From the NCBI GenBank assembly GCA_016865035.1, contig CP018227.1, positions 2,137,501 to 2,201,500 on the forward strand: a stretch of DNA of 64,000 nucleotides, read 5' to 3'. The translations under genes and the position numbers were made by a program. Shown here piece after piece: positions 23,956 through 31,632 of the stretch. The DNA is from Kordiimonadales bacterium IMCC3096. Its GTDB lineage: Bacteria; Pseudomonadota; Alphaproteobacteria; Minwuiales; Minwuiaceae. Within the stretch, counting starts at the first letter, position 1, and each line of letters starts with the position of its first letter. The notes under the pieces were generated by a model. It had not been told where the DNA came from. It was given only the letters and a program-made list of their open reading frames with translations, and searched no databases.

Positions 23956-25398
23956 TTATCGCTCCAGCTTCAGCCTTGCTTGCCGCTGCTGGTCCGGGAC
24001 ACCTCGCCGTTCCGCCTTGAACGCTTGCAAACGCGCGTTCCGGTCCTCAGCCGGGGGCTGGGCAGTCTCCAATTTTGTCTCAGGAGTCCGAGTTGGCCGA
24101 TTTTGTCGCTTTTCATGGCCATCAGGCCGTCGAACCGCGCCTCCGTTCCGCCCGACCGAATGGTCGACGAGGCCACTGCCGACCATTGCATCATATCTCC
24201 TCTTATCAGCTGCAACGGTCTGGGCATGCTCGTTGGTGATCCTTTGTCCATTCTTGCGCTCAGCGATCAGATCGCGGCGCTGCTCCAACTGCTCAGAAAC
24301 CATCCGCTCGCGCTCGGCCAGATCGCGCAGACGCGCCAGATCGGCCTCGCGCATATTCTCCTCAATAATGCGATTGCGCGCGCCTGTCAGACGATCCCAC
24401 AGCCCTTTGACGCCGCCGCGCAGTCGGGCCTGGCGGTCTTGATGCTCCTTCATTTCACGCTGGGCCTGAGCCGTCGAAAGCGCTTTTCGTTCGGCGCGCT
24501 GACGCTCAACCAGTTCTATACGCTGCGTTTCGTATCGTTGCTGTTCGGCTTGCTTGCGGGATGCCAGTTCCTTCTGGAAGACGTCCATCTTCTGCGTCAT
24601 TGCCGCTGCCATGCGGGCCGTCGCGTCCTCGACGCTGGAGAGTGACTTCTCATCGCCCAGCCGCTCGCGAAGGTGCTTGGTCTTCACCCCGGCCCAGCGT
24701 GACAGGCTGAAAACCTCGCCCTCATAATCGACGGCGACATAGCCGCGCCGATCACCACGCGCGAGCCACAGGCCGCGCTCCAGAAGCGCATTGCTGAAGG
24801 CGGTCTTCGTGTCTGAGATGGCCCAGGCGTCCTGTATCGAAGCCTTGAGATCTTTCGCATCTCGGCCCGCACGCCTGGCCTGTTGCCATTCCTCCAGTGT
24901 GAAGTTGCGGGGATCACGGTTCTTTTGATCGGCGAGCCCGCGCGGCATCTTCCAGCCGTGCTCCAGATACAGCTCGCGGCTCATATCCATGAGCTTGCGG
25001 TGCGAATGAGACATCTGCACCGCCTTCATCTCATCGGCCCTGATCCGGCTCCAGACAGCGTGGGCATGACGGCGCATACCGCCGGGTCCTTCCTTCTCAT
25101 GAAACACTACGGCGCGCGGCTGGCCCGTCAGGCCAAGCTTCGCCTCCGCCCGATCAATCGCCGCCTCGAAATCGGCCGTGCTGACCTCTTCATCAGGCGG
25201 CGGATTGAGGCTGAGCGAAAACAGGAACTGTCTGCATTTCGTACCCCGGCTGATCGCGTAGCTTTCCGTGAACGCCCCATCCAGATCGTCGGCAACGAAG
25301 CCGCGCAGCTCATGCACGGAGACATGTTCATTGTCCTGCTTCATGAGATGCCGGGCGAGATCCTTCGCGCCACCGCGCTGGTTGCCGACCAGGATCAT
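23956..25398 (-). CDS. mobA: MobA-type relaxase
   Basis: The 480-residue mobilization nuclease begins MILVGNQRGGAKDLARHLM, as in VirD2/MobP-like relaxases. The histidine motif is H100 plus H111 and H113 in MRRHAHAVWSRIRAD. Residues ~260-400 are a long Gln/Arg/Glu-rich coiled coil, and the C-terminus is basic. It would nick oriT and pilot the strand into a recipient through another element's conjugation system. It overlaps mobC by ATGA. No oriT could be identified with confidence. Confidence 0.85.
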   Translation of the reverse strand: MILVGNQRGGAKDLARHLMKQDNEHVSVHELRGFVADDLDGAFTESYAISRGTKCRQFLFSLSLNPPPDEEVSTADFEAAIDRAEAKLGLTGQPRAVVFHEKEGPGGMRRHAHAVWSRIRADEMKAVQMSHSHRKLMDMSRELYLEHGWKMPRGLADQKNRDPRNFTLEEWQQARRAGRDAKDLKASIQDAWAISDTKTAFSNALLERGLWLARGDRRGYVAVDYEGEVFSLSRWAGVKTKHLRERLGDEKSLSSVEDATARMAAAMTQKMDVFQKELASRKQAEQQRYETQRIELVERQRAERKALSTAQAQREMKEHQDRQARLRGGVKGLWDRLTGARNRIIEENMREADLARLRDLAERERMVSEQLEQRRDLIAERKNGQRITNEHAQTVAADKRRYDAMVGSGLVDHSVGRNGGAVRRPDGHEKRQNRPTRTPETKLETAQPPAEDRNARLQAFKAERRGVPDQQRQARLKLER

Positions 25399-25805
25399 TC
25401 GTCACCGCCAAGCCTCAGGCCCAGCGCACGAATGAGTAGCAGGCGCATCTCCTGTATATCCGCGCAGGCCGCCTGAAGGCTTGCGGCGCACTCATCATCG
25501 AGCAGCAGTGAACCTCGCTCCGCGAGCTTCGCCATCATGCATATGCTGGTCGCCAGCTCAGACGGCCCCAGAGCGGCGAGCACCTTGCTGAGCATCGCAT
25601 AGTCAGGCTTCGGGCTACGCACGGCCGACCGTCCAGCCACATGATCGCCGAGTAGACGGTCACGGATGTAGGTTCCGAGCGGCTTGTTCCCCGCCTTGCG
25701 TTCGAGCCAGGCGCGCTCGTCAGCGGTCAGCCGGATTGAGAATGGGGCGGGGCGGGAGGGTTTCCGGGTAGCACCGGATGCATGGTTGAAAATCGTGCGA
25801 GTCAT
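25395..25805 (-). CDS. mobC: MobC-like relaxosome accessory protein
   Basis: The 136-residue protein has a ribbon-helix-helix-like N-terminus: PFSIRLTADERAWLERKAGNKPLGTYIRDRLLG. A helical second half follows (LSKVLAALGPSELATSICMMAKLAERGSLLL). Such proteins bind oriT next to the relaxase. Its ATG overlaps the upstream stop (ATGA) and its own stop overlaps mobA, so the three reading frames are translationally chained. Confidence 0.8.
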   Translation of the reverse strand: MTRTIFNHASGATRKPSRPAPFSIRLTADERAWLERKAGNKPLGTYIRDRLLGDHVAGRSAVRSPKPDYAMLSKVLAALGPSELATSICMMAKLAERGSLLLDDECAASLQAACADIQEMRLLLIRALGLRLGGDE

Positions 25806-25937
25806 GGTGATGGCCCGTCCGACTTGTTCCCCAGATCGTAGGGGATAACATCTTCGCAGTCCTTGAGTTGCCTTTCCCAGTCAGCCAGAGTCTCAAGGAG
25901 GGTGTTCAAACTTTCACCCTCGGGGACCACCATTTCA
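25802..25937 (-). other. detached 3' end of the serine recombinase gene
   Basis: Reading from the 11-bp core (25937) downwards, the frame gives EMV, then PEGESLNTLLETLADWERQL and on to a TGA at 25804-25802 that overlaps the mobC start. Codon phase at the core (25936 is a first base) is the same as in the recombinase fragment (20691 is a first base). If the ends are joined through the core, the recombinase gains this ~44-codon helical tail in place of the tRNA-derived one. In the present DNA the frame continues into chromosomal sequence to 26110 without meaning. Confidence 0.55.
25927..25937 (+). repeat. 11-bp core of element 2, right copy
   Basis: CCACCATTTCA, identical to 20682-20692. The sequence from 25938 to 26069 has no gene and is probably the original region downstream of tRNA-Val. 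Confidence 0.55.
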
Positions 25938-26069
25938 TCACCGAAATTCCGGATGCCTCTGGCGTGCATGGGTGGATTTGTCATGATCCTGCTTGTGTCC
26001 GGTGGCGGACCTGCGCTTGCTTGAGGGGGCGGTTCGCCCGGCGCGCAGTGGTGCAAACAGGAGGTTCCC

Positions 26070-27020
26070 ATGAGGGTGGGTTTCATCGGTCTCGGCAATG
26101 TCGGGGCCAAACTTTCCGGGTCGCTGTTGCGGAACGGGATCGACCTGACGGTTCATGACCTGGATGCGCAAAGGGTCGATGCGTTCGTCGCGCAGGGCGC
26201 GCGGGAAGGGAACGGCCCGGCGCAGCTGATGCGTGACTGCGATGCGGTCATTACCTGCCTGCCGTCGCCCGCGGCATCGGATGCGGTGATGCGGGAGATG
26301 CTGCCCGAGGTGTCCGCCGGAAAGATCTGGATGGAGATGTCCACCACTGACGAAGCCGAGGTGAAACGCCTCGGCGCGATGGTGACGGAACGGGGCGGGG
26401 CGGCTGTGGATTGCCCGGTATCGGGTGGCTGCCATCGCGCTGCCACCGGCAATATCGCGATCCTTGCCGGTTGTGATCGCGCCACGTTCGAGCGCATCCT
26501 GCCGTTGCTGACCACCATGGGCAGACGGGTCCTGCATACCGGAGCGATCGGCTCAGCTTCGGTCCTCAAGGTCATCACCAATTACCTGGCGACCGCAAAC
26601 CTGCTCACATGCTGCGAGGCGCTGGTGACCGCGAAGGCCGCCGGGATGGACATGAACACGACCTACGAGGCGATCCGGATCAGTTCGGGCAACAGTTTCG
26701 TGCATGAGACCGAAAGCCAGGTCATCCTGAATGGCTCCCGCGACATCTCCTTCACCATGGATCTGGTGAAGAAGGACATCGGGCTGTTCCAGGCCGTCGC
26801 CGACCGGGCAGGTGTGCCACTGGAAATGAATCCGGTGATGATCGAGATCTTCGATGACGGCATTGCCCGCTATGGTGAGCGGGAACTGTCGCCGAACATC
26901 ATCCGGCGGCTGGAAGATGCCACGGGACTGGACATCAGGGCACCGGGATTTCCCGCCGAGATGCAGGATGATGAGCCGGAGGAACCGGGATACGAGGTCA
27001 TTCCGAAAGGCCTCGGGTGA
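26070..27020 (+). CDS. NAD(P)-dependent beta-hydroxyacid dehydrogenase (HIBADH type)
   Basis: The 316-residue protein has a Rossmann start MRVGFIGLGNVGAKL, the substrate motif DCPVSGGCHRAATGN, and the catalytic-lysine helix SVLKVITNYLATANL. This is the pattern of 3-hydroxyisobutyrate / tartronate semialdehyde reductase-like enzymes. It interconverts a short beta-hydroxyacid and its semialdehyde. AGGAGG lies six bases before the ATG. The convergent aldehyde dehydrogenase could take the semialdehyde further, but the substrate is not shown. It is the first chromosomal gene after the mobile region. Confidence 0.85.
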   Translation: MRVGFIGLGNVGAKLSGSLLRNGIDLTVHDLDAQRVDAFVAQGAREGNGPAQLMRDCDAVITCLPSPAASDAVMREMLPEVSAGKIWMEMSTTDEAEVKRLGAMVTERGGAAVDCPVSGGCHRAATGNIAILAGCDRATFERILPLLTTMGRRVLHTGAIGSASVLKVITNYLATANLLTCCEALVTAKAAGMDMNTTYEAIRISSGNSFVHETESQVILNGSRDISFTMDLVKKDIGLFQAVADRAGVPLEMNPVMIEIFDDGIARYGERELSPNIIRRLEDATGLDIRAPGFPAEMQDDEPEEPGYEVIPKGLG

Positions 27021-27059
27021 CCCGGGGCATGCCCAGGCAGGTGAGGCTGCGGCGTGTCG

Positions 27060-28490
27060 TCAGGGGGCGAAGGGGGGCCTGACCTTCAGTTCCTGATAGT
27101 CCTCCAGCCCGAACGACCCGCCTTCCCTGCCATTGCCGGATCGCTTGTAGCCGCCAAAGGGCGAGCCATAGCCTGCGGCACGGCCATTGATGTGGATGCC
27201 GCCCGCGCGCAGCCGGTCCGAGACCCGTTCCGCCCGTGCCGGATCGCCGGTCTGGACATAGGCCGCCAGCCCGTAGTCGGTGTCATTGGCCAGCCTGATG
27301 GCCTCTTCCTCGCTGTCGAACGGCATGATCACCAGCACCGGTCCGAAGATCTCCTCCCGCGCGATGCGCATGTCGGGGTGCACGTCGGCGAAGATCGTCG
27401 GCCGGGCGTACCAGCCGTGCTCGAAACCTTCCGGCTTGCCTGGGCCTCCGACCAGCAGGCGCGCCCCTTCATCGATCCCGGTCCGGATCATGGCCTGCAC
27501 CCGGTCGTACTGGATCCTGTCGAACAGCGGGCCGATATGATCACCTTCCTGAAGCGGGTCGCCGACCGCCTGCGCCCGGCCGGCTGCCGCGGCGATCTCC
27601 AGTGCCCTGGCGTAGCAGGTCCTTTCGACCAGCATCCGCGTGGGCGCGTCGCAGGACTGGCCGGTATTGTAGAAACACTCCGCCACGCCCGAGGTGACGC
27701 TGCGCTCCAGATCACAGTCGGCAAAGACCAGGTTGGGCGACTTGCCGCCCAGTTCCAGCGTGACCCGCTTCACTGTGTCGGCGGCATCCCTTGTGACCTG
27801 GCTGCCTGCGCGGGTGGAGCCGGTGAACGACATCATGGCAATGCCGGTGTGGCGCGACATGGCCGCCCCGACGGTGGGGCCGTCACCGTGCACCAGGTTG
27901 AAGGTACCCGCAGGAAAACCGGCCGCGTGGATGATCTCGGCGTAGATGCTGGCGGAAAGCGGCGTGTGCTCCGACGGTTTCAGGATGCAGGTCGCGCCGG
28001 TCGCAAGGGCCGGAATGACCTTCAGCGCGATCTGGTTGATCGGCCAGTTCCAGGGCGTGATCAGGCCGCAGACCCCGATCGGTTCGCGGGTCAGTATGTC
28101 GCCGTTGGGCAGGGTCTCCCGTTCCTGCTGCACCTTCAGTGCCGCGATGAAGCCCTCCAGGTGTCCGATCGCGCTGTCGGCCTGCGCGTCCCGGGACATG
28201 GTGATCGGGGCACCCATCTCCGCAGTCATTGCCTGGGCCAGATCCTCGAGGCGGGTCCGGGTCACCGCCAGCAGACGTTCGAGCAGGGCCAGCCGTTCGG
28301 CTCTAGTTGTCCGTGAATAGGTCTCGAAGGCGGCGGCGGCAGCAGCCACCGCCCGGTCGATATCGACCGCGTTTCCCAGGCTCAGCGTGCCGATCCTGGT
28401 GTCATGCGCCGGGTTCATCACGGGCATGGTTTCCGTCGAGACAGGCTCCACCCAGGCGCCGTCGATGTAGAATCTGTCCAGCATCACCAT
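27060..28490 (-). CDS. aldehyde dehydrogenase family protein
   Basis: The 476-residue NAD(P)+-dependent aldehyde dehydrogenase shows TPWNWPINQIALKV, KPSEHTPLSA, the glycine motif FTGSTRAGSQV, ELGGKSPNLVF with the catalytic Glu, the catalytic Cys in NTGQSCDAPTR, and EEIFGPVLVIM. All catalytic residues are present, and the length is normal for the family. AGGAGG lies seven bases before ATG 28490. It lies 31 bases after the enolase-superfamily gene on the same strand, so both probably form one catabolic operon with the GMC oxidoreductase. Confidence 0.9.
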   Translation of the reverse strand: MVMLDRFYIDGAWVEPVSTETMPVMNPAHDTRIGTLSLGNAVDIDRAVAAAAAAFETYSRTTRAERLALLERLLAVTRTRLEDLAQAMTAEMGAPITMSRDAQADSAIGHLEGFIAALKVQQERETLPNGDILTREPIGVCGLITPWNWPINQIALKVIPALATGATCILKPSEHTPLSASIYAEIIHAAGFPAGTFNLVHGDGPTVGAAMSRHTGIAMMSFTGSTRAGSQVTRDAADTVKRVTLELGGKSPNLVFADCDLERSVTSGVAECFYNTGQSCDAPTRMLVERTCYARALEIAAAAGRAQAVGDPLQEGDHIGPLFDRIQYDRVQAMIRTGIDEGARLLVGGPGKPEGFEHGWYARPTIFADVHPDMRIAREEIFGPVLVIMPFDSEEEAIRLANDTDYGLAAYVQTGDPARAERVSDRLRAGGIHINGRAAGYGSPFGGYKRSGNGREGGSFGLEDYQELKVRPPFAP

Positions 28491-28521
28491 GGCTGGGCCT
28501 CCTTCCTGGCTGACCGGGTCT

Positions 28522-29730
28522 TCAGGGCACGACGGGTTCGTGGGCCATGCCCAGATGCAGTTCAGTGCCGGTATAGGGGTTCGCGGCGATCACGGCGTCA
28601 TTCAGCGTGATGCCCAGTCCGGGACTGGTGGGCGGGATCAGGTAGCCGTCCTGCCAGGTGAAATCGGCGTCGACCATGGACATGTAGGGTCCGGTGAAGG
28701 TGCCGATGCTTTCCAGGATCAGGAAGTTCGGGCTGCAGGTTGCGATCTGGATGTTGGCCGCCGCCGTCACCGGCCCGCAGTAGAGGTGCGGTGCGATCTG
28801 GGCCTGGCGGGTCTCGGCCATGGCGGCGATCTTCTTCGCCTCCAGCAGACCCCCGACGCGGCTGAGGTTCATCTGCAGGACGGAGGCGGCACCGGCCTCC
28901 AGCAGCCGGGCGAATTCGTGCTTGGTGCACAGCCGTTCACCGGCAGCGACCGGGATCGAGGTGAAACGCGCGATCTCCGCCATGTCGGCGGGGTTCTCCG
29001 GCGTGGTCGGTTCCTCGAACCAGAGCGGGTCGTAGGGCTCCAGCCGCCGGGCCATGCGCTTTGCGCCCGAGACCGTGAACTGGCCATGGGTGCCGAACAG
29101 CAGGTCGGCCCGGGTGCCCACCGCCTCCCGGATGCGCTTGCAGAACATCTCGCTGCGCTCCAGATCCGCCAGCGTCGGCTGGTGGCCGTCATAGACGGTA
29201 TAGGGGCCCGCCGGATCGAACTTCACCGCGGTAAAGCCCTTTTCGACCATCGCCACCGCGACCTCCGCGGCCATGTCCGGGTCGTTGTAGACATTGGGCA
29301 CATCCGGGTCGGGATAGACATCGCCCTCCGGCGGATAGAGGTAGGTATAGCTGCGCAGGCGGTCATGCACCCTGCCGCCCAGCAGGTCGTGGACCGGCCT
29401 GTCCGCCGCCTTGCCGATGATGTCCCAGCAGGCCATCTCGAGACCGCTGAGCACGCCCATCACCGTCACGTCGGGGCGCTGGGTGAAGCCGGCGCCATAG
29501 GTGCGCCGCCAGAGCTTCTCGATTTGGTGCGGATCCTGTCCTTCGAACTGGCGCCCGAACACCTCCACGGCCATGGCGGCGCAGAGATCGGGGCCGAAGG
29601 TGGCGTTGTAGATCTCGCCGACCCCCGTGATCCCGCAGGCGGTGGTCAGGCGCAGGAAGATGAAGTAGCGACCGCCGTGACGGGGCGGCGGATTGCCGAC
29701 GACAAAGGTCTCGATCTTTTCCAGACGCAT
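28522..29730 (-). CDS. mandelate racemase/muconate lactonizing enzyme-family protein
   Basis: The 402-residue enolase-superfamily member has an N-terminal capping domain (to ~residue 125), then a TIM barrel with the lysine region FTAVKFDPAGPY, GTHGQFTVSGAKRM, the metal ligand Glu in PLWFEEPTTPEN and the later PVAAGERL. The GTHGQ and HLYCGP features resemble sugar acid dehydratases such as galactonate or mannonate dehydratase. It would abstract an alpha-proton from a carboxylate and eliminate water. The substrate is unknown. It sits between aldehyde dehydrogenase and GMC oxidoreductase genes. Confidence 0.85.
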   Translation of the reverse strand: MRLEKIETFVVGNPPPRHGGRYFIFLRLTTACGITGVGEIYNATFGPDLCAAMAVEVFGRQFEGQDPHQIEKLWRRTYGAGFTQRPDVTVMGVLSGLEMACWDIIGKAADRPVHDLLGGRVHDRLRSYTYLYPPEGDVYPDPDVPNVYNDPDMAAEVAVAMVEKGFTAVKFDPAGPYTVYDGHQPTLADLERSEMFCKRIREAVGTRADLLFGTHGQFTVSGAKRMARRLEPYDPLWFEEPTTPENPADMAEIARFTSIPVAAGERLCTKHEFARLLEAGAASVLQMNLSRVGGLLEAKKIAAMAETRQAQIAPHLYCGPVTAAANIQIATCSPNFLILESIGTFTGPYMSMVDADFTWQDGYLIPPTSPGLGITLNDAVIAANPYTGTELHLGMAHEPVVP

Positions 29731-29754
29731 GCGTTTCCCAGTCCTTCTCGGTTC

Positions 29755-31395
29755 TCAGGTGTGGTGCGCGGTGGTCTGCGCGTCCTCCAGGATCAGATCA
29801 GCGGCCCGCATGGCCAGCATCATCGTCGGCGCATTGATATTGCCCGATGTGATGTTGGGGAAGGATGAGGCATCGACGACACGCAGGCGCCCGATCCCGT
29901 GCACCCTCAGCCGTTCATCCAGGACCGAAGCGGCCGGGTCGTCCCCCATGCGGCAGGTGCAGCAGGGGTGGAAGACGGTCGCGGCACGGTCGCGAAAGTT
30001 CTCCAGCATCTCGGCGTCGGTCATGACCGATATGTCCGGCGGCTTCGGTGCACGCGTCACGCGCCTTATCGTCGGCGTTCCGGCCAGCAACCGCAACAGC
30101 CTGCCGGCCCGGACAGCCGCCGCGCGATCCGCTTCGGTCGACAGGGAGTTGGGCTGGATCAGCGGCGCTTCGCGCGGATCGGCGGAGGCAATCATGATCT
30201 CCCCGCGGCTGGTCGGACGACAGGGCTGAGCCGACAGGATGAACCCCGGATCGTGATCCATTCGTGGCGCGCCGCCGGGTTGGGTCGAATAGGATACCGG
30301 ATTGCAGAACACCTGCATGTCCGGGACCACGGCGGTCCCTTCCGACCGGATGAAGCCGCCCACCTGATTGACCGGCACACTCAATGGCCCCCTGCGGGTC
30401 AGCAGGTACTGCAGGCCGGCCCTGAACTGCCCGGACCGGCGGCTCAACAGGGTGTTCAGTGTCGGTTCGGTGGCGATGAAGTGATGGGTGATCGCCAGAT
30501 GGTCCTGCAGTCCCCGCCCCACCTGCGACAGGTCACTGACAACATCGATCCCGTGCGACCGCAGCAGTCCTGCCGGTCCGATGCCCGACAGTTGCAGCAG
30601 TTGCGGGGAATTGACGGCACCCGCACTGACGATGACCTCGCCCCTGGCGTGGGCGGTCATGGTCCGGTTCCCGAGGCTGTACTGCACGCCCGTGGCCTGC
30701 CCGTCCCGGATCAGCAGCCGCTCCACCAGCGCATGTTTCAGCACCCTCACATTGCCCCGCCTCAGCGCCGGGCGCAGGAAGGCATCCGCCGGGGAACAGC
30801 GGATGCCGTTGCGCACCGTGCTGCGGTATCGCGAGAGTCCTTCAGGCTGGTCGCCGTTCATGTCGTCGGTCAGCGGCCAGCCAAGCTCCTGCGCGGCTTC
30901 AAGGAACCGGGACGAGAACGGGTGCATCCGGGCGCTGAGATCGGATACGCGCAGCGGACCGGAGCCCCGGATTCGTGCCCTGCCATCGGGGCCGGTCTCG
31001 CTGTGGCTCACCAGCCGCTCGAAGACCGGTTGCGCGGTGCTCCAGTTCCACCCGGCGGCGCCCGCGCCCTCCCAGTCGTTGAAATCATGGGCCTGCCCGC
31101 ACACCCAGGCCATGGCATTGATCGACCCCGATCCGCCGATCACCCGACCGCGCGGCCAGTAGCCGACCCGTGCATTCAGCCCGGGGTCCGGTTCGGCGCT
31201 GTAGCGCCAGTTCACCCTGGGGTCGGAGAAGGTGAAGCCGTAACCCACCGGCACCTTGATCCAGAAGCGGGCGTCGGAACCGCCGGCCTCGATCACAAGG
31301 ACCGTGGTGCGACCGTTCCTGGTCAGGCAATCGGCCAGGACGCATCCGGCCGAGCCCGCGCCGACGATGATGTAGTCGAATTCCATATCAGACAT
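29755..31395 (-). CDS. GMC-family FAD-dependent oxidoreductase
   Basis: The 546-residue protein begins with the FAD site DYIIVGAGSAGCVLA and VIEAGGSD. It then shows GMC signature 1 (YWPRGRVIGGSGSINAMAWVCG), signature 2 (GAVNSPQLLQLSGIGP) and the C-terminal active-site region FHPCCTCRMG, then NITSGNINAPTMM. It is in the choline / alcohol dehydrogenase subgroup and oxidises an alcohol to the aldehyde with an acceptor other than NAD. The adjacent aldehyde dehydrogenase could use the product. ATG 31395 has weak spacing to its AAGGG; 31386 is an alternative start. Confidence 0.88.
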   Translation of the reverse strand: MSDMEFDYIIVGAGSAGCVLADCLTRNGRTTVLVIEAGGSDARFWIKVPVGYGFTFSDPRVNWRYSAEPDPGLNARVGYWPRGRVIGGSGSINAMAWVCGQAHDFNDWEGAGAAGWNWSTAQPVFERLVSHSETGPDGRARIRGSGPLRVSDLSARMHPFSSRFLEAAQELGWPLTDDMNGDQPEGLSRYRSTVRNGIRCSPADAFLRPALRRGNVRVLKHALVERLLIRDGQATGVQYSLGNRTMTAHARGEVIVSAGAVNSPQLLQLSGIGPAGLLRSHGIDVVSDLSQVGRGLQDHLAITHHFIATEPTLNTLLSRRSGQFRAGLQYLLTRRGPLSVPVNQVGGFIRSEGTAVVPDMQVFCNPVSYSTQPGGAPRMDHDPGFILSAQPCRPTSRGEIMIASADPREAPLIQPNSLSTEADRAAAVRAGRLLRLLAGTPTIRRVTRAPKPPDISVMTDAEMLENFRDRAATVFHPCCTCRMGDDPAASVLDERLRVHGIGRLRVVDASSFPNITSGNINAPTMMLAMRAADLILEDAQTTAHHT

Positions 31396-31498
31396 GCCCT
31401 TCGACCCTGATCCGCGGCCCGGTTCCTGACCCGCAAGCTACCGGTGATCCGCATCTCCGTGAACCATGATCACGACTGCAGATCGCTGTCCGTGCAGG

Positions 31499-31540
31499 TT
31501 GATCTGGATCAACGGGTATCGCGGGGGCTTGCCCTAGCAT
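31499..31540 (+). promoter_or_regulatory. FNR/FixK-type box and class II promoter
   Basis: TTGATCTGGATCAA (31499-31512) is a perfect match to the FNR/FixK/Anr consensus TTGAT-N4-ATCAA. TAGCAT at 31535-31540 matches a -10 at the position that puts the box centre at about -41.5 from a start near 31547, the class II activation geometry. The site lies about 120 bases before the Lon-family protease gene in the 237-bp divergent gap. Confidence 0.75.
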
Positions 31541-31632
31541 CGCAGAATGCCTGTCCGGTGGCTTCAGCCGGGCGGTGCCGGTATCCGGACGGGTTCTTCA
31601 TCCTTGCCGTCCGCTGATGATCGAGGTGAACC

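Larger units (their letters stand above)
20682..25937. mobile_element. decayed mobilizable element 2 (serine recombinase, MobC-MobA)
   Basis: The segment between two copies of the 11-base sequence CCACCATTTCA (20682-20692 and 25927-25937) contains a serine recombinase remnant, an IS3-family copy, hipB with truncated hipA, and mobC-mobA. The left copy is the tRNA-Val end. The right copy sits where chromosomal genes resume. A short core fits serine recombinases. The IS and an adjacent deletion have removed the recombinase catalytic domain and the hipA kinase region, so the element should not move by itself. The boundary assignment is an inference from the shared core and frame continuity. Confidence 0.6.

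Noticed and set aside
25802-26110. A stand-alone 102-residue gene before mobC
   Set aside because: The N-terminal part upstream of the 11-bp core is chromosomal, Pro-rich and meaningless. The C-terminal 44 codons are better explained as the recombinase tail.
28489-31410. Long plus-strand frames opposite the enolase-superfamily and GMC genes
   Set aside because: Low-complexity His/Arg/Gly-rich translations without domains, mirrored to well-supported genes.
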